The notes beneath the pieces were generated by a model, which was not told the origin of the DNA, did no database searches, and saw only the letters and a list, made by a program, of their open reading frames with translations. A stretch of DNA of 64,000 nt from IMG/VR virus record IMGVR_UViG_3300048033_001096, positions 62,001 through 126,000 of that record; one strand, 5' to 3'. A program made the position numbers and the translations under genes. Below are positions 22,901 to 31,177 of the stretch, in pieces (position 1 is the first letter of the stretch; the number at the start of each line of letters is the position of its first letter). The DNA is from a virus.

Positions 22901-23484
22901 TCATCGTTTAAACTATTAAGTCTGTATTGTTCTGTTGATACTCCTGATATTATTTCTTTTTTTGTTGGACGACCAAATGTGTTGTTTGACGGCATTGCAG
23001 AATTCATTACTTTTATAAACTGCTCATACCAGTCAGTGTTCGTTGAGTCGTTCCAAACAATTGTTTGTCCAGATAAATTGTTTCCGTTAGAATCAAAAAT
23101 TTCTTCTGTTGTCTTAATACCTTCAAGTTTTAATAATCCGTTAGTTGCTTGATTTCGTTTTGGATTGTATGACAACAGCCGCGCTAAACGTAGTACACTT
23201 TCTCTTCTATCAGCTAGTTCTAAATAGTTTTCTCTAGCATTTAAATCGACACGGAAAGCAATGTTTTGTCCTAAAAATGCAATAAGGTCAACTAGTGCCA
23301 AATACTCACTTGATTCAATGTAATCGTTAAAATCTTCAGGATAGTTATCTCTAAGATATTGTATCATTGTGCGGCGAAGATTATCAAAATCATAAGATTT
23401 AAAATCTGCATTACGGAATGACTGGTAAACTCGTTTCCAATCTTCGGCTAATAATAGTCTATTTTGTCTATCTGTAGATGACAT
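19993..23484 (-). CDS. gp6: Baseplate wedge protein gp6
   Basis: At 1,163 residues this is larger than T4 gp6 (660). The N-terminus has the conserved wedge signature: NADFKSYDFDNLRRTM, YLRDNYPEDFNDYIESSEY, then VDLIAFLGQNIAFRVDLNAR and an RLARLLSYNPKRNQ block. The C-terminal region contains a baseplate-J-like segment (YHPVKYKILFGNEAQEDLQ, then FYFSELANYVMYQM). In T4, gp6 dimers form the inner ring of the baseplate with gp25 and gp53 and rearrange when the sheath contracts. It lies between gp25 and gp7, the T4-like order. It has an AAGGAAC ribosome site, and its stop overlaps the gp7 start by 1 nt. Confidence 0.93.
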   Translation of the reverse strand: MSSTDRQNRLLLAEDWKRVYQSFRNADFKSYDFDNLRRTMIQYLRDNYPEDFNDYIESSEYLALVDLIAFLGQNIAFRVDLNARENYLELADRRESVLRLARLLSYNPKRNQATNGLLKLEGIKTTEEIFDSNGNNLSGQTIVWNDSTNTDWYEQFIKVMNSAMPSNNTFGRPTKKEIISGVSTEQYRLNSLNDDIPVYKFNKVIDGASFPFEIVSTDVTDTEVEEEAPFPGNKFAFIYKDDGKGISSPNTGFFSHFRQGNLEQGVFTVSNPSSNQSITVESPDINDTDVWLYQLDTNGFESELWSKVQAMQGNNIIYNNLNKDKKNIYSVLTRVDDRISLMFSDGIFGNLPQGSFRVYYRTSANNSIKVVPKDFTNILLTFPYTSKSGKNEAITFTYNLKYTVDNGAESESTDSVRFNAPSTYYTQSRMVTGEDYQIGPLGISQNIVKAKSVNRTSSGISRYFDLIDATGKYSQTTLYGNDGVVYKEYNNKLANISFNTKTDIEGAIENTLLPILNDKKVRNFYFDQFPKILTEDLLINWATITAETNLVTGYFKSVDGIPSKLGSFTSSILSLIKPGVLIKFIPPTGKHFNSKLEIVNGPANDLGDLTYKWVKVLSVNGTGIEDREDGTGSVYLNDEIPTGAILKEIKPAVSNNLVASVKQQVIDQIFAYKTFGLRFDQTSSEWRLVTENNLSVGTDFSTGKTGDTTNQQLDASWLLLFENDNERFTITYRSMRYVFESDKEIKFYYDPLEKIYDSKTGKIIKDAITILSINPSPDSISAFTQDFDWEIVDAYKDAEGYVDSKKIEVSFYDADEDGIVDDADLFEEIVNPDVNTKQKYVIFEKITSIDGVEDFNYVDNSTDKVLILNSKSELRPFSEYNDGQVFYYIDLDIFEVLDQSTLKLNISANYKARQGRSNLKFRYYHAASAEARIDPSASNIIDMFLLDRNYDNNYRLWLQEKTINKPLPPSSDDLFIAYANDLNQIKSLTDEIIYHPVKYKILFGNEAQEDLQATFKVVKNKDKVLNDNDIKSRIVTAINQFFALENWEFGETFYFSELANYVMYQMTPDLSTFVIVPNQESQSFGSLYEIKSEADEVFISGATVADVEIIDAITASRLKSDGAVLTQVTTVNAGIQSSSYDDTASKITSTSNVINNTNRGTTY

Positions 23485-23507
23485 TGCTGTTCCTTATCTT
23501 ATTGTAA

Positions 23508-23514
23508 TATTTAG
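23508..23514 (-). promoter_or_regulatory. Weak late-promoter-like CTAAATA
   Basis: The minus strand reads CTAAATATTAC about 25 nt before the gp6 ATG, in the 55-nt gap after gp25, the largest gap in the minus-strand operon. It is a poorer match to TATAAATA than the other sites, so it is a candidate only. Confidence 0.35.
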
Positions 23515-23539
23515 CAGTTTTAATAAACTACGTATATAA

Positions 23540-23995
23540 TTATTCAGTTAAAAATCCAGCATTTTCGTCGAATTGAAACTGTAGTTTTTCTGTTATAGCG
23601 TATGGCAAATATACAAGCTCGCACGATATTTGTAAGCCGTTTTCGTAGCTGTCAACGATAATTTGATTAACACTTACTCTAGGATCATAGTTAATAATAG
23701 AAGACACATCTTGTGTTACTAAATTTCTAACCTGTTCAGTTAATGGTTCAAAAAGTACATCCCATATAATAGTTCCAAATTCAGGATCACTAAGTTTTTC
23801 GCCTTTTCTAATATGAAAATGATTTACAATATTTTGTTTAATTAATGAAATATCATAAAGTGTACTGCTTTCCGAATCAGATTCTAATCCTACTGTACTA
23901 AACCCTTTGTAAGTTGGACTTTTTGTATATAGTTGATCTTGTTTTCCTGATTTAACATTAATTTGTTTATAAAGAGATTTTTCAGTTGTACTCAT
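23540..23995 (-). CDS. gp25: Baseplate wedge protein gp25
   Basis: This 151-residue protein matches the gp25 family (also the core of type VI secretion TssE and contractile pyocins). It has IKQNIVNHFHIRKGEKLSDP, then FGTIIWDVLFEPLTEQVRN, with the EPx motif in the conserved loop, and a beta-rich C-terminus (LQISCELVYLPY). gp25 joins the baseplate wedge to the first sheath disc. Its length is close to T4 gp25 (132), with an N-terminal addition of about 35 residues. It sits between gp5 and gp6. A GAGGG ribosome site precedes the ATG. Confidence 0.93.
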   Translation of the reverse strand: MSTTEKSLYKQINVKSGKQDQLYTKSPTYKGFSTVGLESDSESSTLYDISLIKQNIVNHFHIRKGEKLSDPEFGTIIWDVLFEPLTEQVRNLVTQDVSSIINYDPRVSVNQIIVDSYENGLQISCELVYLPYAITEKLQFQFDENAGFLTE

Positions 23996-24004
23996 AGTTT
24001 ACCC

Positions 24005-25759
24005 TCACTTCTTAAATGTATCTGGTATTGTTGGAAATTTAAATTCTGACTCTTCGGATTCTTGTCGCCTTGTTTCTTCAGATCTAGTTTCGTCTGGTAT
24101 ATACGTTAATGGGTCAAGATTTTCGTGGTCCTTCCAAGGCTCGTGTTGCGGGACTCTTTTTGGATAAAATGCTTCATCTGCATCTTCAAAATCATCTGGT
24201 TTTTCTGCGTCAGTAAATTTTAAACTTGCTCGTTTATATGAAGGAGTATTAGCTGTTACAGAGCCTTGAGTTATAGGTCTACTAGCTCTAATATTATTTC
24301 CTCCTAAACCTAAAGTACCCTGTGCGTATGTATTAATATTTCCGTTTGAATTAAATTCAATTCTTCCTGCACGAATGCCCGCTGCTTGGAAAATTCTAGC
24401 CATCCATTTATCTCCTACAAAACTAAAATTTTGGCCACTAAAGTTTGTATCAATTGTCGACTGCGAATTAAGTTCTTTCTGTTGTAAATCTAATTGAAAA
24501 TCTGTTCTTAAAGATGTATTTCCTGCTACTGAAAAAGTTAAATCATTATCTGTTTTTAGATTATCATTATTTTTTACAAATGTTTTTCGATCTTTATTTA
24601 CTGTTACTAACATATTTTCATCAACACTTATTTTATAATCTAGATCAATTTTCATTGTTGTATTTTCTAAAGAATGCATTTTTATATTTTTATCTGCAAT
24701 AATATTAATATCTTCTTTAGCCGAAAAATTAATATCACGTCCTGCATTAAAATTTAAATCATTATCGGTGTTTACGCTTATACTATCTTCTGCGTAGATG
24801 TCAATTTTTCCGTTAGCAGACATTTCAATCCAACTTTTTCCACTACCATGCGAAATATAAATTAAATCTTCTGAGTTATGTAATAAAATTTGGTGACCGT
24901 TTCGTGTTCTTAATCTAATTAACTCATTAGCAGGAATTTTTGTATTACCGCTCCGATCACCGCGTTCTAAATTAGCATATTCTAACGGGCCTGCTTCGTC
25001 GCCGCCTGCTGGTTTTTTTCTAAACAACGACATGTCACCGTCGTCCATTACAAATGAAGACCCGCCTAAACGATTAAAAGGAGCATTAATTGAAGTTCCT
25101 GGAGTTGGTCCGTATGAATGAGTTGGTCCATCTAAATCATGCGGCCCTGGCGTACTTATACCAAATACCATACTCGGTGCTTCTCTTCTAGCACTCGATG
25201 TGTTTGATCCTCTAATGTGATCTTCTAATAATCCAGCATCTCTAAGTTTATCTCGCCTGTCAAGATCGACTGGTTTTTCAATTTGTGTCACATCTTTACC
25301 GTCAACATTATCAGAACGTTTATTATACTCTCCAACTGCTATTGCTATTGACGGGTCAGCTGAGTTGTATGTTGTTGCTGCATTGCCTGGGGTCATAAAA
25401 TTCATTCCAACATCAGGAACACATCCTACCCAGTATGCATTACTAAAGTCACCTTCAGGCATTAATACAAGTACTTGTGTTCCTATATCAGGAGGAACTG
25501 CCCAAAATCCGTAACTTTTTTGAGTGCTTGCATAATCACTATTTCGACTAGATCCCGAATATGGTGTTTGACCATAAAAGGGACTTGCATATTTACAGTT
25601 TACTGTTTCGCCTGCAAAACTTCCGCTTGTTGACCTTCTTAATATTTCAACTTGCAGACCTCCCATAAAAGTAGTGTCTAAGTGACTTACTACTTTTCCG
25701 AGAAATACTCCAACAGTATTTCTTTGTTGATTTGGATTACTTCGTTGTTCTGTTGCCAT
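24005..25759 (-). CDS. gp5: Baseplate central spike gp5, without lysozyme domain
   Basis: The 584-residue protein begins with an OB-fold segment: VGVFLGKVVSHLDTTFMGGL, then ASPFYGQTPYSG and FWAVPPDIGTQVLVLMPEGD, as in gp5/VgrG-type spikes. The C-terminal half (about residues 290-480) has the octad-like repeats of the gp5 beta-helix: WIEMSANGKIDIYAED, NDLNFNAGRDINFSAKEDI, NIIADKNIKMHS. Between these is a ~180-residue linker (residues ~130-290) where T4 gp5 has its lysozyme domain; I see no lysozyme-like catalytic motif there. The C-terminus is charged and Pro-rich. It follows the hub gene with a 1-nt overlap. The protein would form the trimeric puncturing spike; cell-wall digestion must come from elsewhere. 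Confidence 0.88.
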   Translation of the reverse strand: MATEQRSNPNQQRNTVGVFLGKVVSHLDTTFMGGLQVEILRRSTSGSFAGETVNCKYASPFYGQTPYSGSSRNSDYASTQKSYGFWAVPPDIGTQVLVLMPEGDFSNAYWVGCVPDVGMNFMTPGNAATTYNSADPSIAIAVGEYNKRSDNVDGKDVTQIEKPVDLDRRDKLRDAGLLEDHIRGSNTSSARREAPSMVFGISTPGPHDLDGPTHSYGPTPGTSINAPFNRLGGSSFVMDDGDMSLFRKKPAGGDEAGPLEYANLERGDRSGNTKIPANELIRLRTRNGHQILLHNSEDLIYISHGSGKSWIEMSANGKIDIYAEDSISVNTDNDLNFNAGRDINFSAKEDINIIADKNIKMHSLENTTMKIDLDYKISVDENMLVTVNKDRKTFVKNNDNLKTDNDLTFSVAGNTSLRTDFQLDLQQKELNSQSTIDTNFSGQNFSFVGDKWMARIFQAAGIRAGRIEFNSNGNINTYAQGTLGLGGNNIRASRPITQGSVTANTPSYKRASLKFTDAEKPDDFEDADEAFYPKRVPQHEPWKDHENLDPLTYIPDETRSEETRRQESEESEFKFPTIPDTFKK

Positions 25760-28125
25760 TATGTTGTATCATCCGGTCCTTGTGTTCGATTGCCAATTCT
25801 ATTAAATTGGGATCCTTGTGTAAGTGTTGCGCCGCCGCCGCCAAGAAGTTTGTTAATAAGTGCGCCAGCAACACTTTCAATAGATATATCTTGATTTCTA
25901 TTTCTGGCAAGCTCTAATGTTTGAGTAAACTGGCCATTATCAAAATTATTTTCAACTTTTATAACTCTATATATTCCGCTAAACATTGCAATAGGCAAAA
26001 ATCCACCAAGGGGATATTCGACAAATCCGTCACTTTCGTTATAATCAATTGGTGTTTTAAAGTTTAATATAATATAAACTTCTCCGTCCATTGGATTCAT
26101 GCTGCCGTCGATTGTAACTGGTAATAAAGGAGAACTTGGAAGTCCTAAATAATTTCCAATTCCTACATCACATATAAAATACGGATCTCCGTGTATTTTT
26201 AATTTTGCTTGGATCATATCGTTTGACGAATTAATCATCATTTCGTTAAAATATCTAGCCGACCCAGTTAATGCATCATCAAAACCATTACCACCGTTTG
26301 CGCCTGTATTTCCTTGTGTTGATGTTCTAGCAGTGTCTTCAGTTCGTCCTCCGCTTGATGCAGAAGTGTTAACAGAAAGATTGTTACCAGTTGTTACAAC
26401 TGTATCAGTTTGTTTTTGTCCAAGACCTAATTGACTACCTAGTCTTTGTAAAATTTGTTTTTGAGATCTAGCAGCATTTACACCTGTAAAAAACATTTGA
26501 TCAAACTTTAAATCAAAATCGATAACATCTTTATTTTGTCCAGTGTAAATGTAGCTATATGCTTTTGGTGTTAATAACTGTTTAATAAATGTTTTTGTAA
26601 AAGATCCATTGTTTGGTGCAGAATAGTTAGATCCGTCTGATATCCATTTTCTAACCCTATATACAAAGATTTTTGGATCTCGACCAGTTATTAGTCCTCC
26701 AAACAAACTACCAGCATTATATGTCTGTGCTTCAATTCTAAACCATTCTATTCCGCCTGCCATATTTGCTCGCATACGTGCATAGTTTCTTCCATATTCC
26801 GAAGAAATTATAACCTCTTCAATCATTTGAGGGATTGTTGTTCCCGATTCAAATGTATAAACGTTTGCTTCAGGATCGTACGAAATAGATCCTCGTTTTA
26901 GCCTTCCAGGGTTGGCCGGATCTTCTGCAAAAGAAGGATATTGGTAAGGTGTATCGCCAGCGTTAAACGTGCTGCCTGGCTCAATTAACGGTGACCGTCC
27001 GATAGCATTCATGTCAGCAATAGCTTCGGCTTTTAATTTGTCACCTAATATAGATCCTAAACTAAAAATATTTGTGTTTTCTGCTAATCTTTCCATAACC
27101 CGAGGAGGTAGGGCACCTTGATCACCAACTAAACCTTGATACCAGTCTTGTATTCCTGTTCCTATTGAGCCTAGCGAACCATTAATTGCACTTGCTACAG
27201 AATTAATAGCGCCGCTAACTGCTCCGAGATTATTTGAATTTGGAAATTGAATTACATACTTGTTTGCAGCGCCACCAGTTTGTCCGGCACTGTCTTGATC
27301 ATCAGCAATTCCGTTAAGTTCTGCTGTTAAACTTTGAGCTCCTGTTTGTAAAACTTCTCCAACTGTGCGTCCTTTTATAGCAACATCAATAGGTATTTCG
27401 ACAGTGTTATTAGTAAGTGCTCTATCAGAATAAGGAGCTGCTTGTACGTGATATACTGCGCCGCCTTCAGAAACTTCCATTTCAACTTGTACTAGCTGTA
27501 TAGGAAAATGTCTTTGACTTAATAAAGACGATGACACATTTCCTTCGTCATCATATCCTATAAATGCAACACTTATTAAAAACGGTGCATCTTGATAATT
27601 TGGATGTCCTGTTACTAAAGAAGCACTTCGCAAGTTGTGAAAGAATTGGCCCATTGAATACGGCTCAATAACTTTAAATGTAATACTAGTAGCATTAGAG
27701 TGTCTTGATCTTGGATTAGGTGCAACTGTGTTTTCAATCATTACATCTTCAATAAAAAATTCTCGTTTTCCACCTAGATCATATAATGACGGAATTGTTG
27801 GTCCGCCTCGGCCACCGCTTCTGATAATTTTAACAAGTGGGCCAAGTATTCGATACGATAAAGGAAAGTTGTATTCTAAATTAGTTAAACACCCTAAGGT
27901 AAAAATAGGAGCATAGCTAGCAAATTTATCTAACTCATTCCTAAATGGAAATATATCTGCTCCGTATAATGCCGACGCTCCGGCCAAACTTGGGTTTTGT
28001 AAAAAGTTATATGCAGTAGCAACTGTGCTACGGTCTTTAACTGTAGACCTATTATTACTACCTACTTCGCCAACGCCAGGGTCTCCAAAAAATATATTAT
28101 TTGAATCATCAGGTACATATGGCAT
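25759..28125 (-). CDS. Baseplate hub protein (gp27-position)
   Basis: This 788-residue protein lies just upstream of the spike gene and overlaps it by 1 nt, which suggests the two products work together as gp27 and gp5 do in T4. The N-terminal ~250 residues contain FASYAPIFTLGCLTNLEYNF, IEDVMIENTVAPNPRSRHSN and FKVIEPYSMGQFF. A Gly/Ser-rich region follows, then FTKTFIKQLLTPKAYSYIYTG and a C-terminal beta region with GVFRVIKVENNFDNG-like sequence (IYRVIKVENNFDNGQFTQTL). No enzyme motif is visible. Family assignment to gp27 is by position and general plan only; it is about twice the size of T4 gp27 (391). An AGGAG ribosome site lies within the end of gp53. Confidence 0.65.
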   Translation of the reverse strand: MPYVPDDSNNIFFGDPGVGEVGSNNRSTVKDRSTVATAYNFLQNPSLAGASALYGADIFPFRNELDKFASYAPIFTLGCLTNLEYNFPLSYRILGPLVKIIRSGGRGGPTIPSLYDLGGKREFFIEDVMIENTVAPNPRSRHSNATSITFKVIEPYSMGQFFHNLRSASLVTGHPNYQDAPFLISVAFIGYDDEGNVSSSLLSQRHFPIQLVQVEMEVSEGGAVYHVQAAPYSDRALTNNTVEIPIDVAIKGRTVGEVLQTGAQSLTAELNGIADDQDSAGQTGGAANKYVIQFPNSNNLGAVSGAINSVASAINGSLGSIGTGIQDWYQGLVGDQGALPPRVMERLAENTNIFSLGSILGDKLKAEAIADMNAIGRSPLIEPGSTFNAGDTPYQYPSFAEDPANPGRLKRGSISYDPEANVYTFESGTTIPQMIEEVIISSEYGRNYARMRANMAGGIEWFRIEAQTYNAGSLFGGLITGRDPKIFVYRVRKWISDGSNYSAPNNGSFTKTFIKQLLTPKAYSYIYTGQNKDVIDFDLKFDQMFFTGVNAARSQKQILQRLGSQLGLGQKQTDTVVTTGNNLSVNTSASSGGRTEDTARTSTQGNTGANGGNGFDDALTGSARYFNEMMINSSNDMIQAKLKIHGDPYFICDVGIGNYLGLPSSPLLPVTIDGSMNPMDGEVYIILNFKTPIDYNESDGFVEYPLGGFLPIAMFSGIYRVIKVENNFDNGQFTQTLELARNRNQDISIESVAGALINKLLGGGGATLTQGSQFNRIGNRTQGPDDTT

Positions 28126-28126
28126 T

Positions 28127-28441
28127 TTAAACTCCTAGCGTTCTTGATAACGCATCACCTTGAGGAAGATATATCTTGACACCTGCAACTAAATCATAAA
28201 CTGGATCTTTTAATACATCCATATTACGTTGTGCAAATACCCACCATAAATTTTTTGTTCCATATAAATCATGTGCTAACAAATCCGGTCTATATGTATA
28301 TTGTGTTTGTACTTCGTATAAAATATCGTCAGTACTTTCCGGAATAGGACGTATAGATAATACATCTAAATATAGATTATTAGTTACATTAGTATTAAAC
28401 CAAGGACTATTAGTTTCGTACCTTACATCAACCTTTCTCAT
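28127..28441 (-). CDS. gp53: Baseplate wedge protein gp53
   Basis: This short protein (104 residues; T4 gp53 is 196) carries the family core: YTYRPDLLAHDLYGTKNLWW, then VFAQRNMDVLKDPVYDLVAG and VKIYLPQG. This LysM-like fold in T4 gp53 clamps neighbouring wedges together around gp6 and gp25. Its ATG overlaps the stop of the preceding tube-cap gene by 1 nt (TAATG), and it sits next to the hub and spike genes as in other marine T4-like phages. Confidence 0.93.
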   Translation of the reverse strand: MRKVDVRYETNSPWFNTNVTNNLYLDVLSIRPIPESTDDILYEVQTQYTYRPDLLAHDLYGTKNLWWVFAQRNMDVLKDPVYDLVAGVKIYLPQGDALSRTLGV

Positions 28442-29202
28442 TAAATAAATCCTTTTTTACCAACGTATCCGCCGTTTATAAATTCGTCCATACTAAACTT
28501 AGTTATTGATTTTCTGCTGTATGTAGGCTGTACTTGAATATTAATTTGACTTCTTACTGGAACCCAAGTTCCGTTTTCACCAATATCTGTTTGTATATAA
28601 TCAACGTCACTTGGCAAATCAACTGTAAAGTATGTTACTGTTACAGGAATATCTTTAAAGACAAAGTCTCCGTAGCCATTTAATTTTACAACAGGGGGCG
28701 GTGATCCAGCATTAGAAGTTTTTCCGTATGCCATTTTAGTTATACTTCTTAAATAATGAGTTGCTGCAACCCAATATTCTGCTTCTTTTGCATTTTCAAC
28801 AAAAAATTCTCCAATAATACTTATAGCATTCACTTGGCTATTTTGATAAGACGGAAAAGGATAATTACTATGTGTAGGGTGTAGAGAATTATAATTAGCT
28901 GAATGTTCTAATGTAATTTGAGGAGTGTATGGAAACATAAATCCGTCAGTTTCGAGAAGCGGCTGTAATATCGAACTGTTTAAATAATTTGGAGGTAAGG
29001 AAAGTCTAACACGCCAATCTAAATCTGTTTGAGAGCCCCAGTCAGCTTGTACAAAGTTTAAATCAGTCGACGACACTGCTCCTAAAGGAAGATTTCCTCT
29101 ACGCCTTGCAGAAGGATCTGCTATTACATTTGAAACTTGTGCAGGAGTTGACCCAACATTTGGTTGACTTCCACTTAAATTTTCATTACTCGAATTAGCC
29201 AT
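28441..29202 (-). CDS. gp48: Baseplate tail-tube cap / initiator (gp48/gp54-like)
   Basis: The 253-residue protein is the first gene of the minus-strand operon. Visible blocks are MFPYTPQITLEHSANYNSLH, THSNYPFPSYQNSQVNAISI, YWVAATHYLRSITKMAYG and PPPVVKLNGYGDFVFKDIP, with a C-terminal YSRKSITKFSMDEFINGGY. Proteins of this kind are annotated as gp48 tail-tube caps in marine T4-like phages; in T4, gp48 and gp54 form the platform where the tail tube starts. I cannot separate gp48 from gp54 by eye and only one copy is in this window. An AGGAG ribosome site lies 8 nt before the ATG. Confidence 0.7.
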   Translation of the reverse strand: MANSSNENLSGSQPNVGSTPAQVSNVIADPSARRRGNLPLGAVSSTDLNFVQADWGSQTDLDWRVRLSLPPNYLNSSILQPLLETDGFMFPYTPQITLEHSANYNSLHPTHSNYPFPSYQNSQVNAISIIGEFFVENAKEAEYWVAATHYLRSITKMAYGKTSNAGSPPPVVKLNGYGDFVFKDIPVTVTYFTVDLPSDVDYIQTDIGENGTWVPVRSQINIQVQPTYSRKSITKFSMDEFINGGYVGKKGFI

Positions 29203-29221
29203 ATTTGTTCTCCTATACTAT

Positions 29222-29228
29222 TATTTAG
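29222..29228 (-). promoter_or_regulatory. Candidate late promoter for the baseplate operon (CTAAATA)
   Basis: The minus strand reads CTAAATAATAGTATAGGAG just before the first operon gene. The CTAAATA core followed by ATAGTAT resembles the clearer late sites (GATAAATACTATT at 46093 and 54072). It directly abuts the plus-strand -35 box at 29229, so early and late divergent transcription share this gap. Confidence 0.45.
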
Positions 29229-29257
29229 TTGACAAAATTAACCGAGTATATTATAAT
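29229..29257 (+). promoter_or_regulatory. Near-perfect sigma-70 promoter upstream of gp55
   Basis: TTGACA at 29229-29234 and TATAAT at 29252-29257 are separated by exactly 17 nt. Both hexamers match the bacterial consensus, so host RNA polymerase should read gp55 without phage factors. The expected start is near 29264, ahead of the GGAG ribosome site at 29271. Confidence 0.9.
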
Positions 29258-29279
29258 GTTACTAACAACTGGAGAAATT

Positions 29280-30113
29280 ATGCGAAAAGTAAACTATCTT
29301 AACAATAAAGATTTATTAAAACAAATACATATATCAAAGTCAAAATTTTGTAGCTACGTTGAATCAGATTATAACCAATATGATATTATATTACCAAGTG
29401 TAGATAAAATTCATGTAAGGACTATTGCTGAAGCAAAAAGAAATAAAGCTAAACGCCTCGGCGATGCTGACTATCAAGCAAGAAAACTCAAAGGCGAAAA
29501 GGTTAAACAAGCCGATTGTGAAATCGACTACAAGTCTATTACAAAAGAAGAACTTATCTTTCGTATTATGACATTTGATCATATTCCTGACGAACCAGGA
29601 CGTAAAAAAACTCCAAAGACTGTTGCAGATACAAAAGTTAAACTAAATTTTCCACCTTTTCAGCACTACAAGTTTAACGAAGAAGGCGAATTAGTATGTG
29701 TAGGTAAGAGTCACTGGACAGGTGGCATGGAAAACGGACATTTTAGTATGAAACATGCTAGAGCTACTAACGAATTAGCTCGCATGTGGATGAAACTAGT
29801 AGATCGCTATGCTACAAGAGGTAATGTTCGCGGTTATACCTATAATGACGAAATGAAAGGTCAAGCAATACTACAATTATCACAAATTGGCTTACAATTT
29901 GACGAATCAAAGTCAAATAACCCGTTTGCATACTACACTGCCGCTGTTACTAACAGTTTTGTTCGTGTTATTAATTTAGAAAAGCGTAATCAAAACATTA
30001 GAGACGATATTTTAGAAATGAATGACCTAAGTCCTAGTTATACTAGACAACATGCAGGCGAGTGGGAAGCTGCTGTCGAAAGAGAACGAAAAGCAACAGA
30101 GAAAAAATCTTGA
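29280..30113 (+). CDS. gp55: Late-transcription sigma factor gp55
   Basis: The product (277 residues) has the marine gp55 signature in its C-terminal half: RGYTYNDEMKGQAILQLSQI, then GLQFDESKSNNPFAYYTAAV and INLEKRNQNIRDDILEMND, ending SPSYTRQHAGEWE. This corresponds to the sigma region 2-like part that recognises the -10 octamer of late promoters. In T4, gp55 works with gp33 and the sliding clamp. I take the ATG at 29280, which has GGAGAA 5 nt upstream. A longer in-frame reading from a TTG at 29229 would begin inside the -35 box of the promoter and cannot be on the same transcript. gp47 and gp46 follow in the same direction. Confidence 0.93.
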   Translation: MRKVNYLNNKDLLKQIHISKSKFCSYVESDYNQYDIILPSVDKIHVRTIAEAKRNKAKRLGDADYQARKLKGEKVKQADCEIDYKSITKEELIFRIMTFDHIPDEPGRKKTPKTVADTKVKLNFPPFQHYKFNEEGELVCVGKSHWTGGMENGHFSMKHARATNELARMWMKLVDRYATRGNVRGYTYNDEMKGQAILQLSQIGLQFDESKSNNPFAYYTAAVTNSFVRVINLEKRNQNIRDDILEMNDLSPSYTRQHAGEWEAAVERERKATEKKS

Positions 30114-30138
30114 CAATACTGTGTTATGACTATACAAT
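30110..30138 (+). promoter_or_regulatory. Sigma-70 promoter for gp47/gp46
   Basis: TTGACA (30110-30115) overlaps the gp55 stop codon, and TACAAT (30133-30138) follows after 17 nt. This gives the recombination genes their own early promoter. Confidence 0.75.
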
Positions 30139-30166
30139 AGTATTGTTAGAATAGAGGAACTATAAT

Positions 30167-31177
30167 TTGTTTAAAAAAGCAGCAGTGTTTACCGATATTC
30201 ACTTCGGATTAAAAGGTAACAGTCGTATTCACAACGAAGATTGTGAAGAATTTGTAGATTGGTTTATAGAACAAGCAAAAGCTAACGGTTGTGAGACTGG
30301 AATCTTCTGCGGAGATTGGCATCACAACAGAAATAGCCTAAATCTTACAACTATGGATGCTACTATTCGTAGTTTAGAAAAACTAGGTGCTGCATTTGAC
30401 AAGTTTTATATGTTTGTCGGCAATCATGACTTATATTATAAGGACAAGCGTGACGTAAGCTCAACTATATTTGGAAAACATATTCCTGGCATTACTATTG
30501 TAGACGAAATGACAGAAATTGAAGATGTTTGTATGGTTCCGTGGCTTGTAGGTGACGAATGGAAGAAGATCGAAAAGATCAAAGCCAAATATATGTTTGG
30601 ACACTTCGAACTTCCTAGTTTTTATATGAATGCCATGGTTCAAATGCCCGATCACGGCGACTTGCGTCCTAGTCACTTTGCTAATCAAGAATATGTGTTT
30701 AGCGGTCACTTCCACAAACGTCAGGTACAAGGCAAGATTCATTACATCGGTAATGCGTTTCCGCACAACTATGCCGATGCGTGGGATGACGAACGTGGCA
30801 TGATGATACTAGATCGTGAAAACAACAAAGAGCCCGAGTACATCAACTGGTGGAACTGTCCTAAGTATCGTACAACTACACTAAGCAAGTTATTAGATCC
30901 TGACGCAAACATTATTAAACCTAAAATGTATTTGCGTGTTACTATTGATGTGCCTATTAGTTACGAAGAAGCACAATTTATTAAAGAAACTTATATCAGT
31001 ACACACAACTGTCGTGAGATTACATTAATTCCACAAAAACAAATTGAAGAAATTACAACAGATGTAGATATTTCTGTGTTTGAAAGTGTTGACGAGATTG
31101 TATCTAAAGAAATTACTGCAATCGATAGTGAAAACTTTAATAAAAAAACATTATTGGACATTTATAACGAGCTATGA
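30167..31177 (+). CDS. gp47: Recombination endonuclease subunit gp47 (Mre11-type)
   Basis: The 336-residue protein carries all metallophosphoesterase motifs of the Mre11/SbcD family: D10-I-H12, G49-D50-W-H-H53, G85-N86-H87-D88, and G180-H181-F-H183, with an additional GHFE at 145. The length matches T4 gp47 (339). With gp46 it forms the nuclease that resects DNA ends for recombination-dependent replication and degrades host DNA. The start is a TTG, with GAGGA eight nt upstream; no better ATG exists before the DxH motif. The stop overlaps the gp46 start (ATGA), so the two subunits are translationally coupled. Confidence 0.96.
   Translation: MFKKAAVFTDIHFGLKGNSRIHNEDCEEFVDWFIEQAKANGCETGIFCGDWHHNRNSLNLTTMDATIRSLEKLGAAFDKFYMFVGNHDLYYKDKRDVSSTIFGKHIPGITIVDEMTEIEDVCMVPWLVGDEWKKIEKIKAKYMFGHFELPSFYMNAMVQMPDHGDLRPSHFANQEYVFSGHFHKRQVQGKIHYIGNAFPHNYADAWDDERGMMILDRENNKEPEYINWWNCPKYRTTTLSKLLDPDANIIKPKMYLRVTIDVPISYEEAQFIKETYISTHNCREITLIPQKQIEEITTDVDISVFESVDEIVSKEITAIDSENFNKKTLLDIYNEL

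Noticed and set aside
29229-29279. Longer gp55 reading frame starting at the TTG at 29229 (17 extra residues).
   Set aside because: The TTG is the first three bases of a perfect -35 box, so it precedes the transcription start. GGAGAA five nt before the ATG at 29280 fixes the start there.
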